DNA from: Ophioderma brevispina
Taxonomy: Eukaryota; Echinodermata; Ophiuroidea; Amphilepidida; Ophiodermatidae
Direction: 5' to 3'
Assembly (NCBI GenBank): GCA_023653785.1
Contig: JAMKCH010022332.1
Coordinates: 1-64,000 of the forward strand
DNA: 64,000 nucleotides
The position numbers and the translations under genes were made by a program. Below the pieces are notes generated by a model. It was not told the DNA's origin. It did not search any database and saw only the letters and a list, made by a program, of their open reading frames with translations. This document shows, piece after piece, positions 35,879-46,942 of this stretch. Each line of letters begins with the position of its first letter. The stretch's first letter is position 1.

Positions 35879-37069
35879 CCGATCATGCGTTACGCCTTTG
35901 AAAAGGAAGTGACACCACCGGGCTTTCCTGGTTTGTTTCACCGCAGGAGTGAATGAAGCTGGAAGCGAGGTGAAGTCATCCTGCTCCCGGCATAGGTTTG
36001 GTACCGCAACCCTAGGGGAAGCGCAGTGCCTCGCGATGTCCAGTGATCGAATTTTTTAATTTTGCGCACTTTGTTTTCACTGCGATACAGGGATTCCCTG
36101 GGCTTTCCCCGGTTTGTTTTCACCGGGGTGAAGCGATGTGACGTAGCCGGGAGCGGACATCCGGGCTTTCGACAAAAACATCCTTAGCAACAATGTGCGT
36201 AAAAACAAATCATTTGATATGCGCTGAAAGTGTAGTTTCTCACGATTTGCAGTGATCATACTTTTTATTTTGCGCACTCTGTTTTCACCGCGATACAGGG
36301 ATTCCCAGGGCTTTCCCTGGTTTGTTTTCACCGCGGAAGCGATGTGATGTAGGTCCGCTCCTGGCTATAGATTCTAAGACTAAGGCTAAGCAATTTTGGG
36401 TTCTTTTTTTTTTTTTTTTTTTTACATTGCATTAATTTTTTTTTACCTACATGAGTTAATCATGACATTTTTCCCCTCCTAAGCTGCCGCCACCCCTGTT
36501 CTATAAATTGTAAGCGAGGGTTACATGCATCGTTGATGCTCTCGTTTACTTTGGAACGATCATGCGTTACGCCTTTGAAAAGGAAGTGACACCACAGGGG
36601 CTTTCCCTGGTTTGTTTTCACCGCAGTGAAGCGATGTGACGTCAGTCTGCTCCCGGCCTAGTTTCGGTACCGCAACCCTAGGGAAAGCGCAGTGTCTCGC
36701 GATGTGCAGTGATCACATTTTTTAATTTTGCGCACTTTGTTTTCACTGCGATACAGGGATTCCCTGGGCTTTCCCCGGTTTGTTTTCACCGGGGTGAAGC
36801 GATGTGACGTAGCCGGGAGCGGACATCCGGGCTTTCGACAAAAACATCCTTAGCAACAATGTGCGTAAAAACAAATCATTTGATATGCGCTGAAAGTGTA
36901 GTTTCTCACGATTTGCAGTGATCATACTTTTTATTTTGCGCACTCTGTTTTCACCGCGATACAGGGATTCCCAGGGCTTTCCCTGGTTTGTTTTCACCGC
37001 GGAAGCGATGTGATGTAGGTCCGCTCCTGGCTATAGATTCTAAGACTAAGGCTAAGCAATTTTGGGTTC
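35879..37069 (+). repeat. Second direct duplication (family-M repeat, ~0.52 kb copies)
   Basis: Copy 1 is 35879-36402 and copy 2 is 36557-37069, both starting GATCATGCGTTACGCCTTTG and ending GCAATTTTGGGTTC, with a T-rich spacer between. The first ~170 bp differ; from about 36052 (36718 in copy 2) the copies appear identical for ~345 bp. Internal units CGCGATACAGGGATTCCC and GGTTTGTTTTCACCG occur several times. Confidence 0.9.
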
Positions 37070-39415
37070 ATCAAGGGACTCAAAAATAGGGTCCTGGAGA
37101 ATTCGCGTTTGAAAAACTCAAATTCTGCGCGCGATTTTCGGCAATTCCGCGTTTTTACGCGCACCGATAAATCAGCAATTTCCGCGCTAATCCGCGCAAA
37201 AAAAGTCACAAATCTGCATCCCCACAAAATAGTAGTAAACATGGTCAAGTAACAGAAGTATAAATTAATCATACATTTAATCAAAACGACACAAATCTCG
37301 TTGCCCGACCACTTCATAAACCCAAAAATTTAACTAAGTAAATGATACCGCAAGCGTGTCAATCTTATCATTGCTAACCGCAACACAAGACGACCTAATT
37401 AATACGGCGACGCCCTGTCTCACACCTGTCTGACGCCTTTATTATGATCGCCGATTCTCAAGAACCCTAGCAACCTTGTCAATCAAGTAGTCTTCTTTTG
37501 TTGACCGTAGTTAATCCATTGACATCATACATTTACTCCCAGGTCCCAATCGATCCATCACAATGCACAACATCTTCAGTCTGTTTCGGTTTACACTATT
37601 TGCAGCGCGATGAATGAGCGCCATGTATGAACAGATCAATGACATGTACGTCGATAGATTTTGCAGCACAGGTATAAACGCTTTTGACGAACTGCAGCCA
37701 AGGTGTTGGTCAAGCGTGCACCTATGAATTTAATAGAATTACAAAATACCATATCAAAAGGTGGGAAGAAAATAATTTTATTTGAATTTCAATTTAATCA
37801 TTAATACGTCATTTGAAATTGAAAAAACAACTCTCTCTCTGAAGCAATTGTTTAGCGATTTTATTTCTTGCCGATTCAGTATTTCCAATAAAGCAACTAC
37901 CTTATCTCCATTAAGTAAGTGAATCAATCCAAACAGTACAGTAAACAACAGGTCATTCATAATAATCGGGGGGGGGGGGGGTGGGGGGGGGGGTGACAAT
38001 GAAAGTAAACAAGAAGTAAAACAACAGAATGTAATCTGGATTATTTAAAAAAAATAATTTAAGAATGTACAAAACCTTAGATATGAAGTCACATAGCGCA
38101 TCGCACGTGTGTTTGAATTGCGAAAATAGTCATTTTATCATGAAATAATCGTAATGGCCGTCTGCATCAGTGGTCCGCATGCAGCTGCATTCGCACGTGG
38201 CCTGGCGGCAAAATTTGATACAATGAAAGCTAAATAAACAGTGAATTATTTAGAATCTTAACTGGTATTGCAAATTTGCGGTCAGAAATTACATGTGGGT
38301 GATCAATTTATCATGTTTATACGTGTGGTCATGAGCTGAAATTCATAAAAGATCAGTATAGTTCAAAACTATCTTATTGAATTTTCCGTTCTTGGGGAAT
38401 TTCCCGTTCGTTAGCAATCAGCTCAGAGTAAAGCAAATCAACTCATTGCTCATGCAGGGATATATGGAGCAGCTAATATTTTGGCAAATCATGGATGTAT
38501 TTTATGGATGATAGGATACACAAGAGTAGCCTACCATGAACTGATTTATAAACTATTCAATGCATGGATTCAAGGGTGAATGAAAACTTCTATCACCATC
38601 ACTGCACCTTTTCATCTCATTTTTTATGACGTATCCACATGTGGTCCATCCCAGCCTCATCCCTAGGTAAATAAAGAATCATCACCTGTTCAACCGTGGC
38701 TCGATCGCTGCATGGGGTGGGATTTGTCCCTGGGACAGGTACATTTCGTAAGGGTGCGGCATGTTTATTTATTATCGGTTTGTTTAATTGTGTTCATCAA
38801 CTTTTGATCATGTTGCTGCCCGCCCATGCGTTAATTACTTGTGATTCTTAAAACTTCCTAGAGACTGCACGCAAGTTTTGACTTTGGAACACCCGCAAGT
38901 ACCCTCAGGGATTATGCAATGAATCGAGTAAGTGTGCACTCAAGGATGAATAATTGACGGCCCATTATGATCACTGGTACAAATGTGTGCCTTTCATCTC
39001 TTAACGACATATCCATAGGTGGTCTACTACAATACCCAAATAACAAAGAGCAATTAGATTGTGCTTGAATCGCGGCATGGCGGTACTAATGCAACCCTGA
39101 TCATGATCATCGGAGTTGCATTCGACCGCCTTGCTGCGATCATTAAATTATCAACTTGCCGACAAAATCGATTTTCTTGCCAATCACATTTTGATCGTTA
39201 AGAAAAACAGTCGGGCAAGAAGTTCAATGACCTTTTCTGGCAGAAAAAATACGAAATCCGCTGTTTTCCGCACGAAAACGGAAAATCCTCGCGGAAAGGC
39301 AAAATCTGCGCATAACATGTCATTTTCCTCAATCGTGGATTCTCCCGGACCCTACTCAAAAAAAAGACTCATTTGGAATTCCAGCTCTAAAACACCGAGG
39401 CCGGTTAATATCAGA
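37070..39415. other. USP intron 1 segment, no gene
   Basis: Poly-G block at 37968-37993. Two loosely related stretches (38590-38720 and 38960-39080) share CTTTTCATCTC...ACGTATCCA..GTGGTC and CGATCGC.GCATGG.G, an old partial duplication. Confidence 0.5.
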
Positions 39416-39419
39416 CGGT

Positions 39420-39560
39420 GCTGGTGCATAGCAACAATGTGCGTAACTCGATGTGTGTTGTACGCATAGTGTCATACGATGTGCAGCGAACCTAAAACGC
39501 AATCTGCGCAGTTTGTTTTCACCGCGATGTGACATACATAGGTCCGCTTCCACCTATTCA
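39420..39560. repeat. Family-M dispersed repeat fragment
   Basis: Shares AGCAACAATGTGCGTAA, GTCATACGATGTGCAG and GTTTGTTTTCACCGCGATGTGAC with the family-M copies at 33.4 and 36 kb. It ends at the start of the LINE fragment. Confidence 0.65.
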
Positions 39561-40445
39561 AAGATGCTTCAGCAGGATATGGATTTGTTAACACACTGGC
39601 AGGACAGATGGCAAATTGCACTTTAACACAGCCAAATTCACCCATGCAAAGAAACCCACTCATACTTAAAAACTATTAGCAATGAACCTTCATTCTTATC
39701 CAACAGAACTGAATTCAAGCAACAGCATACAAAACCTTATAAGACTACAGTACACTTAGAATGTACATCATCAGTATAGGATCCGTATACCACCGAGGAT
39801 ACCCAAAAACTGGAGAAAATACAACGTCAAGCTGCCCGTTTTGCATGCAGGGAATTACAACCCAAGAAGTAGTGTCACCAGAGGGTGTTTTAAATCAATC
39901 CCATGATGCATAGCAATGTGCCTATACCGTACTGTACTAAACACAGGGATAAAAAGTGTTCCAAAAGTTTATGAACCACAAGTCATTCATAATCATGCAA
40001 AAAATTCCCTAAGTACTACTCTATGGGCTAAAATAAGTGTTAAGTCATTTTTTTATGTGATCACATGACCCTATTGAGTTGAAATTTCCCAAAACTGGTG
40101 CATTGTGGGATTGACTCAAAACACCGTCTGTAGCGTCACAAAGATGCTGGAACGTCTCGATTGGGACCCACTGCAAACGAGAAAGGTATCCTTCAGATAC
40201 TGCAGAAGATCAGGACCGGTCAGGCTGCCATACCGGTGCAAAATTTCCTACACCCTGTCTTATGCCCCACCCGCCATCACCATAGCAAGGCCTATCAGAG
40301 ATACTCCACAAAGAAGACTGCTTCAAATAGTAATTTTTTTACCAGAACCATATCAGATTGGAACTCAATACCCAGAAGATTTGGCATATATTGATGATAT
40401 CGAGCTATTCAAGTTGGCAGTAACAAAGCACCTCATGGAAATTTG
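39553..40445 (+). mobile_element. L2/CR1-type LINE 3' fragment, split by a MITE
   Basis: Before the insertion: MLQQDMDLLTHWQDRWQ (~39565), AYKTLIR, DPYTTEDTQKLEKIQRQAAR and NYNPRSSVT. After it: SVTKMLERLDWDPLQTRK (~40137-40190), LQILQKIRTGQAAIPV and FFTRTISDWNSIPRRFG. These are the post-RT regions of L2-like elements, comparable with the 3' part of the LINE at 5-7.8 kb but a separate copy. The interruption (39879-40130) is a MITE flanked by a 9-bp duplication of coding sequence. Lies in intron 1 of the USP gene, same strand. Confidence 0.9.
39879..40130 (+). mobile_element. Family-C MITE inserted in LINE fragment
   Basis: 252 bp with TIRs CAGAGGGTGTTTT...AAAACACCGTCTG extending about 30 bp, flanked by TAGTGTCAC (39870-39878) and TAGCGTCAC (40131-40139), a 9-bp target-site duplication with one later change. 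No coding capacity. A second copy is at 47550-48206. 9-bp duplications occur in several DNA transposon superfamilies, such as Mutator-like elements, so the autonomous partner is not assigned. Confidence 0.92.
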
Positions 40446-41724
40446 ACTTCATGCGCACACCCAACCCTCTGTGTTTGGTTTATGAACGGAATGTTGCAGA
40501 GTACCTAGAAGAAGAAGAAGTCATCGTGACAATACCTGACTTGCAAATCATGCACATTTGGGGCATGTAGGGTGTCCGCAGCACTCCCCACGTTGTGCCA
40601 CTGCAGCTCGTCCTTTACACATATGGCACGATGCACTAACTCAAGTAGTGCTGATCACAGAAAGTACACTTTTTAAAATCCCTCAATTATTGAAGATATT
40701 TATCATTCTGGAAAGAATTTAGTATTCTGCCAACACCCTACAAATTCAGCAAAGTTTAAGAATTTAAGAAACTGCATGGTGCCGAATTTAGGTGTTGGCA
40801 GAATACTAAATTTATCCCATCAATGGTTCTAAAAACTTAAAGATGAAATCTAATGTAATATCAAAAGAATAATATAAAACATTTTGGGTCAACGGTGGAA
40901 GTTAGAGTTGTGCAAGGCCCCAAGCAAACCCCTCACCGTCGCATTTTAATCGTCTTTGTGTTGCACTAGAGTTATAGTTGTGATGGGCGCTGAATATTTT
41001 GTGTGTGTTTTTCTGCCAGGGCCCGCTATATAATTTTGGTGATGAATTTTGGTAGTGGGTATGGTGGGCCTGAGCCCAGGCCGGCGGTACGAGGGGGGGA
41101 GACAGAGCGAACTGCAACATAGTTCGGGGTGTAATTTGGCCATTTGGAGATGTTTTTTGGGGGCTTAACATCTACTTGCTCAAGTGATCGAGATCTCTAC
41201 CCACAAAAATACTGTTGGAAGTATTATAAATGCTGCCGTTGTGTTGCCCTAGAGGTGTTAAAACCACTATAAAATAGTGGCAGGAATTGTGGCTGAGAGT
41301 CATCACCTTGCGATGTTTATTGTGTCATATGGTGGATGGCGAGGAGCATAGTCTTGAGGCCAAGGATTTTTGGGCCATAACCAACACAACTGAGATCTGT
41401 CGTTACTGGATGACCCAATTCGAACTGAAAGGCCTGGCCTGGAGTGCGTTTGACCATGGACTAGTAATATGTGTATGGATCATATCCATCATCGTATTTA
41501 CATCTTATTGACTTAAATCCATCCATAAATCTGCACGCCAACATGTTTCACACAGCTCAGCTAATTGTGACATATCAGCCTCGCTCACAGAGGGAAGGTT
41601 GTCTCTCAAAAATTTGAAAGCATGAAAAATTCTAAGCTAGGCCAGCTGCTTTACTACAGCAAAGTTCCATCTTAAAACTATATGGTGTTTCGTTTTGCCC
41701 CCTGATTCCTTATTCATCTTGACA
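40446..41724. other. USP intron 1 end, no other exon seen
   Basis: An inverted pair GGTGTTGGCAGAATACTAAATT (40791) / AATTTAGTATTCTGCCAACACC (40717) marks a small hairpin element at about 40717-40815. No conserved protein block. Confidence 0.55.
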
Positions 41725-41725
41725 G

Positions 41726-41855
41726 GTTTTTTAATTGAGTCAGCAGGGGTTTCAGCAGTGGAAGAAATATGTTGGATTTGGACAGGCTGATGCCTACACA
41801 TGGGCAATAGTGCTTTCAACCGCATTACCTATTGACAATTCAGGACTGATCAAAG
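41726..41855 (+). CDS. usp4/15-like: USP4/15-like exon 2 (DUSP domain core)
   Basis: Acceptor CTTGACAG precedes G-TTT..., which completes the Trp codon of exon 1 and continues as Phe-Leu-Ile-Glu-Ser ... QQWKKYVGFG, then HMGNSAFN and finally PIDNSGLIK. These match the family's W-Y-L-V-D-S, Q-W-K-K-Y-V-G-F and G-P-I-D-N-S-G-L-L-K blocks in order. Donor is CAAAG|GTGAGG, phase 1. The blocks lie in different frames: one extra T in the T run at 41727-41732, one extra G in the G run near 41746-41749, and two compensating shifts around the HMGN block. Homopolymer-associated indels like these look like consensus errors, though true decay cannot be excluded. Confidence 0.9.
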
Positions 41856-42214
41856 GTGAGGTAGAAGTGAAAATTGAATAAGAATCATGAAAAAAACTCT
41901 GAGTGGTGGCCTTTCCTTGTCTGTTGGGCAGAAACCCCAGCTCAGAATTCCCAAGTTCATTTATACTCTGAGCTCATAATTTTCTTGGATCCGTTTTTTT
42001 TTTTTTTTTTTAAGAACACTTACGCCCGCTCACCGCCAAAACGACGCACCATTGTGTTGGGCACGTATACGCAGTACATGCAACGATCAACGTGCAGGGG
42101 TGAGTTATGTCCAAGAAATTATGACCATAGTATAGGTAGCCTTTCCTATCTTAGTCAGTTAGGGCTCAAGGAGAAGGTAGTATGTAGTACAACCAAATTT
42201 TAAATCCATTTTGT

Positions 42215-42700
42215 CTCCGCGACGGGGGGTTGCCGGATATCCCTCACACTCAGCAATACAGTGCTGTGACAGGATTTATTTAAGCAAAAGATAATTGACC
42301 CAAGGCTCTTTCCTTGGCTGACGTACCCCCCCCGCCAATCCCCAGTTTTCGCGGTGGGCCGAGCCTTTGGGCAACTATGCGCACCATACAAGGCAGCATG
42401 TGCTGGATGGCCGCCAAGGCGCTCCAGAGTGGCTGACCCACTGGGGGGGTTGTAGGTAGATCTTCTTTTTCATTGCACCAGGGTAACCAGCTACCCTCCA
42501 CGAGAAGAGAACCCAGAAGCAAAAAAGAGCCAAAAAGAGACCAGGAACGGAAACGCACACGCACAACAGACAACCCAAATCAATTTCCAATAGAAATTTT
42601 GGGGTGACGGTTTGCCGTCCGACACTCGGGCCCTGGGCGGGGTCGGCTGGTTACCAGAATACCAGTAGCAGGCCCTCAAAGAAACCTGACCTGAAGTGAA
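42215..42700 (-). repeat. Family-I dispersed repeat
   Basis: Reverse complement of 62195-62530. Shared blocks (read on the minus strand) are TTTCTTTGAGGGCCTGCTAC, GAGGGTAGCTGGTTACCCTGG, GCCATCCAGCACATGCTGCC and GTTGCCCAAAGGCT. Non-coding, in USP intron 2; possibly SINE-like. Confidence 0.75.
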
Positions 42701-42952
42701 TAGTTGAAACAGGTTTGACTCACTAGTAGTGTTTTCATGCTGACTACAACTCGATTGCAACATCACATTACGGCCATTTCGGTGACCACTACACCTTGTA
42801 AAAGTTGACTTTGAACATAGAAATACATAGTATTTTTACCCTAGCATTGACCTACTGGGGCATTTCATTGTATTAAACAATTGTCAACTGTTAGAACTTT
42901 GTAATACCAAGGTGACTCAAATGTTCATTTTCTCCTTGTTCGTCTTTTGCAG

Positions 42953-43320
42953 ATTGGCACGCTACAAAAGAGTGAAATTTAAAAAAAAAAAAAAAAAAAA
43001 AAACAAAAAAAAAAAAAAAGAAAAAAAAAAAAAAAAAAAGGAAAAAAAAAAAAAAAAAAAAAGAAAACACATCTCAATGAGCACCTCATAGATGACCTTG
43101 TTAGTACTTGTCGGCCTCAAGAAGCTTGGGACAAGCTGGTCGAGTGGTATAATGTTGTGGACGGGCCATGACCAATCGCTCGGCAAGTAGTGGAGTTATG
43201 GCATTTTTGTTCAACCACTGTAAGGTGGAGGTGTACCTAATGGATTTGAAGGTGTGTTATAATGGGCAAGCTCAGAACTATGTGACAACAGCAGTTCATG
43301 GCAAAGCAGACACAATATGC
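42953..43320 (+). CDS. usp4/15-like: USP4/15-like exon 3 (end of DUSP, start of UBL), with internal poly-A tract
   Basis: Acceptor CGTCTTTTGCAG is followed by a short coding-like stretch, then an ~87-bp almost pure A tract, then THLNEHLIDDL, WDKLVEWYN, PIARQVVE, IFV and HCKVEVYLMDLKVC, ending KADTI before a GTGAGC donor. These blocks match the family's L-K-E-H-L-I-D-E-L, W-N-K-L-x-x-W-Y, P-I-A-R-K-V-V-E, H-C-K-V-E-V-Y-L and K-A-D-T-I. Three defects are visible: a TGA before PIAR, and single-base shifts after VVE and before the HCKVEVYL block. The 5' edge and the A tract are uncertain. The last codons do not join perfectly to exon 4, where phase 1 is expected, so an indel near 43316-43320 is likely. 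Confidence 0.9.
42981..43067 (+). repeat. Poly-A tract inside USP exon 3
   Basis: About 87 bp of A broken only by one C and a few G. It sits between residues that align to neighbouring positions of the DUSP domain, so it interrupts coding sequence. Flanks show no obvious retrotransposed body or target-site duplication. It may be a tract expansion, the tail of a lost insertion, or an assembly fill. Confidence 0.85.
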
Positions 43321-43423
43321 GTGAGCTTCTTCATTCAGGGTTTATGTTTAAGACCAAAACTTGTATAGGATGCAGTTCCCCAACAGATAGGCAAAATTCG
43401 TGTCTTCGCTACTCAAGACACTA

Positions 43424-43592
43424 TGTTGTGGTTGTTGGGGAGGGATTGGGATGTTGCGGGTGTTGGGGAGTGTTGGGGGTGTTGGGGAGGGGGTGTTGTG
43501 TTGGAGGGGTTGGGGAGGGGGTTTTGTGTTGCGAGGGTGTTGTGGAGGAAGGGTGTTGCAGGTTGTTGGGGAGGGGGTGTTGGCGGGTTTTA
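43424..43592 (+). repeat. G-rich minisatellite, second locus
   Basis: Same unit family as 25.2-27.3 kb (TGTTGGGGAGGGGGTGTTG). In USP intron 3, about 105 bp after the exon-3 donor. Confidence 0.88.
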
Positions 43593-43796
43593 GGAGGCAG
43601 GGGTAAAATTTGTCGCGGATGTGTGCGCGAGATCAGTCTTGATTCCCAAAACAAATTTTGCGGGAATCTTCTAATTCACTACTGTGTTAAGGTTCTAAGT
43701 TTACGAGAATCACATTGATTCACGCAATCAGTTTACGAGAATCTTTATGAGAATCGATTCTCGGATTTCCTCCCCAAAAAATATTTATTTCTAGGC

Positions 43797-44010
43797 CCTG
43801 GGAGGGGGTGGGAGTGTTGCGGGGTGCTTGGGGAAGAAGACGGGCATGTTATGGGGTATTGGGGGTGGGGTGTTGCGGGGGTTTGGGGTGTTGAGGGTGT
43901 TAAGGAGGGGTGGGGGGGGGGTGTTTGTCAGCTTGTTGGGGAGGGGGTGGGGGTGTTGGGGGTGGGGTGGGGTGTTGGGGTGTTGTGTGAGTTGGTGGAG
44001 TTGTGGTTTG
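43797..44010 (+). repeat. G-rich minisatellite, third locus
   Basis: GGGGTGTTGCGGGG and GTTGGGGAGGGGGTGGGGG units again, separated from the second locus by ~205 bp that include GAATC-rich sequence. Confidence 0.88.
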
Positions 44011-44302
44011 TTATTGAGAGGATGGGTGTTGCCTTGTTTTAATTACGGTGTGTTTTTTTGTGGTTTCTTAGTATTTTTTTTTTTTAAAAAAAATTTTCCT
44101 TTTTTTGGTTTCTGTTGTTGTTTTTTGTAGTTACATTTTATCAGGCCTGTTAGTGATCGCGCCATTTGGCGAGCCATATATTTAGCGCATCGCGTAAATA
44201 AAGTTTATTTTCAGCTTGATTTAAGGCCTTGACCGCAATACCTGATATTTCATTATTGTTTTGATATGGGAGTTTAAGTCTTTTTAAGAGGCCCTTGAAT
44301 AT

Positions 44303-44575
44303 CAAGCTTATTGGTCACCACAAAGGGCACGTTTTCGGCTCATAACATCGCAAGCCAAACATCCTTTAGCCCTAAGATTTTCACAGAGTAAATGAGAAAA
44401 AAGTATCCCCCACCCCCCCCCCCGAAAAAAAGATCCCCCAAAAAAAAAAACACCCCCCCCCACCCTGTCTTTCTCTACATAAAAAAAAAATTGAATCACT
44501 TCATTCATTAAAATCTGGGAGTCCCTGGAGGAGCAAGGCTATAGTGATCAGACCATGGGGCCATTAGTTTCCGAT
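44303..44575 (+). mobile_element. Family-F MITE fragment
   Basis: 3' three quarters of family F: CACGTTTTCGGCTCATAACAT, CAAACATCCTTTAG, GTAAATGAGAAAAAA, then a C-rich/A-rich expansion at 44408-44490 absent from other copies, then GATCAGACCATGGGGCC as decayed terminal repeat. Confidence 0.75.
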
Positions 44576-44579
44576 TTGT

Positions 44580-46140
44580 TAAAATCTACAGCTGTTTTTG
44601 CTTATTGGTAAATTGTAAATTACGCATTGCTGCCCCCTAGCTCTATATTTGTGAAAAATTGGCCAGTAACACTTTAATTTGCACAAAATTTAAAAGCTGA
44701 ATGACTGAATGCTGAACGGTGCTTGTCTGAATGGCATTTAATTTAGGCAAGTCCAATAAACCTTTATTATATTAAAGAGTGCCCTCTTTCAAAGCACTGA
44801 GGTCAAAATTAAATTAATGCTCAAAATTGCAGGAGACATGTTATTAAAAAAAAAAATGAGCAACTGAGCCAATTCAAGTTAATTCTCTCGCTTACCAGGC
44901 GGCCGTTACTTAAGCACCCCCTAGGAAGCTTCGCTCGCGGTGCGCTAGAAATGCGCCCAAACTTTCGTAAAAAGCTTCTAGGTAAATGTTCTCCGGATCA
45001 TCCTTTCCGGTCATTTTAGCGAAAAAAATGTGAAGTAGGCATCATCCCTTCCTTCACCGGGTTAGGGTATGCCTCAAAGGCGAAGGGTAGGGGGGTGGTA
45101 GTTGCCACCAAAATATTTTATGATGTGATTTTGAAAATATTATGCACAGTATGGCTCTAAAACAAACTCTGTTTATGTAATAACTAGCCAATTGACTCAT
45201 TTTAGAGCTAAAGGTCCGCATGAGAAAAACAACAACAGGCGGGAATACAGATGAAATGACCTCGGAAGCAATCCGATCTTCCTACTTTTTTAAGGGCGAA
45301 AATTGGATTTTTCCTGTTTTCTTTCTGTGGAAAATTTAGAAGCGCTCGACCGCGGGTAGGGTACAGACCAGGCGAGGACGTGACAGAAATGCGGCCCCCT
45401 TTTTTTTCCTTCCTCTCAGTGCAGAGCAAGGGGAGCTCTTTGTCATTCAATCATTGTGACGCCATACTAGGTACGTTGGTACTTCTTTTGGTATCAATGG
45501 ACAGAGACTCATAGCTATCCCCTGTTATAAAAATCATAAGCATGCAGGTGGGCTTTAAACAAATTCCGCGAGGGGGGGTGTAACCACTCCCCCCCCCCCC
45601 TGGTAAACCGGTTACAAAAAAGGCTTGGTAAGATGAGGTTAAAGAGTAAGCAAATTAAATGGAAGAAATTCTACCTACATTCTGAAATTTATCGTTCCAA
45701 TGCGTCCTGTAGTTTGGCTTAGTGATTTCATTGGTGAAAATTAGGCAAACAAACAAAAACTCAAAGGATAAACCATCTTGCAGAGTGAATTTTTAGCAGC
45801 CTACTAAAAAAGTTGATTTTTTTTAATACATCTGAGCCGTGCTGACCTGAGTATAGTATGTGGGCCAATCTTAATTACTTGCAAAAATTGATCTACTCTG
45901 GAAAAAATTGTAACTTTGTATTTTTCTGTCATAAACAGATTACAACATGGTGCCTATGGGAAACTGTGAGACAAACATTTGCTCGCAACCTCAAAACTCC
46001 GTCTGAATCAACTGAAATTTTAGAAATGACCATTTTTTTGTCAAGGATATCTAGTGAACCAAAAATAATGATGCTAGGATCACAAAATGCAACTACAAGA
46101 TGATTGTACTTGAGATTATGTACTCTGTTTCATCATTTCA
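44580..46140. other. USP intron 3 segment
   Basis: Apart from the family-G fragment at 45.5 kb, nothing recognised. Confidence 0.55.
45470..45602 (+). repeat. Family-G 3' fragment
   Basis: Shares CTTTTGGTATCAATGGA, the CATAGCTATCC region and a terminal CCGCGAGGGGGGGT...CCCCCC structure with 11030-11150. Confidence 0.55.
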
Positions 46141-46141
46141 G

Positions 46142-46287
46142 AAACAATTGAGAACAAGATGAGGAAGTTGTTTAATATCTGCGACGATACCGAGACAAGG
46201 GTATGGAATAAGTACATGAGTAATACATATGAACATCTGAGTAAGAAAGAGAACACTGTGCAGGACGCAGGGCTCTATCAGGGACAG
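46142..46287 (+). CDS. usp4/15-like: USP4/15-like exon 4 (ubiquitin-like domain)
   Basis: An uninterrupted reading frame between acceptor CATCATTTCAG and donor CAG|GCAAGT. It encodes [22 protein letters not shown] and [12 protein letters not shown], near-identical to the UBL domain of USP4/USP15 (T-I-E-K-E-x-R-K-x-[17 protein letters not shown]). This is the most convincing exon in the window. The first codon is split (phase 1) and the exon ends in phase 0. The donor is GC rather than GT, in the context CAG|GCAAGT typical of natural GC-AG introns. The UBL lies next to the DUSP and is thought to modulate access to the catalytic site. Confidence 0.96.
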
Positions 46288-46465
46288 GCAAGTATTACAG
46301 TAATGGAAGGTGTAAAAGGGCCCAAATGGGTGCTCTTCTGGCCCAAATGCACAGAAAAATTGGAACAAAGCTTCTTTTTTGTGGTCAGTAGGATGGGGTC
46401 AAACAACTATCATTTTTTGACACCTTAACTATTAGGTGTATAGTATGAAACAAGTATTAGTTTAA

Positions 46466-46812
46466 AGGGGGATGGCCCGATTTAAGGATATGAAGTTTTC
46501 ATTTTGATAGATTGGCCTTCACTCCAAAACCCCACCTGTAAAGTTTCGCGCTGATACTTCAATCCGTTTACATACGAGAGCTAAAAACGTGATTTTGTAA
46601 GCCCCATAGAGTACTGTGTAGAATTAATATTGGTCGACCAAAATAGGGCACATTTTCGCTCATAACATACAAACCAAACATCCTTTGGTTCTAAGATTTC
46701 ACAGGGTAAATGAGAAAAATAGCAGCTTTCTTCTGATACCAAAATGTTGACCACTTCCGGTAAAATCTGGGGCTTCTGGGGACGAGGCTATTAGCGATCG
46801 GGCCATGGACCT
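46466..46812 (+). mobile_element. Family-F MITE copy with intact TTAA flanks
   Basis: TIRs AGGGGGATGGCCCGAT / ATCGGGCCATGGACCT, TTAA on both sides (46462-46465 and 46813-46816). About 347 bp. Lies in the GC-AG intron of the USP gene, 175 bp after the donor. Confidence 0.92.
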
Positions 46813-46829
46813 TTAAAACCTGTTTTCCT

Positions 46830-46942
46830 GTGCATTATTAGTGAAATTATTGAAATTGTTTGAAAGCACATTTCATATTAATGAAATTAGTGAAATTGTT
46901 TGATGCTTTCATATTAATGAAATTAGTGAAATTGTTTGAGCC
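46830..46942 (+). repeat. Short tandem repeat, ~45-50 bp unit, three copies
   Basis: ATTAATGAAATTAGTGAAATTGTTTGA with a short AGCACATTTC / TGCTTTC spacer, repeated three times just after the family-F MITE. Confidence 0.85.

Noticed and set aside
36077..36331. 84-codon minus-strand frame with an identical copy at 36743-36997
   Set aside because: Translation of the family-M repeat unit (GENKxRKI-like periodicity from the DNA repeat); the identity reflects the DNA duplication, not protein conservation.
42962..43186. Minus-strand frame rich in Phe
   Set aside because: Antisense of the poly-A tract in USP exon 3.
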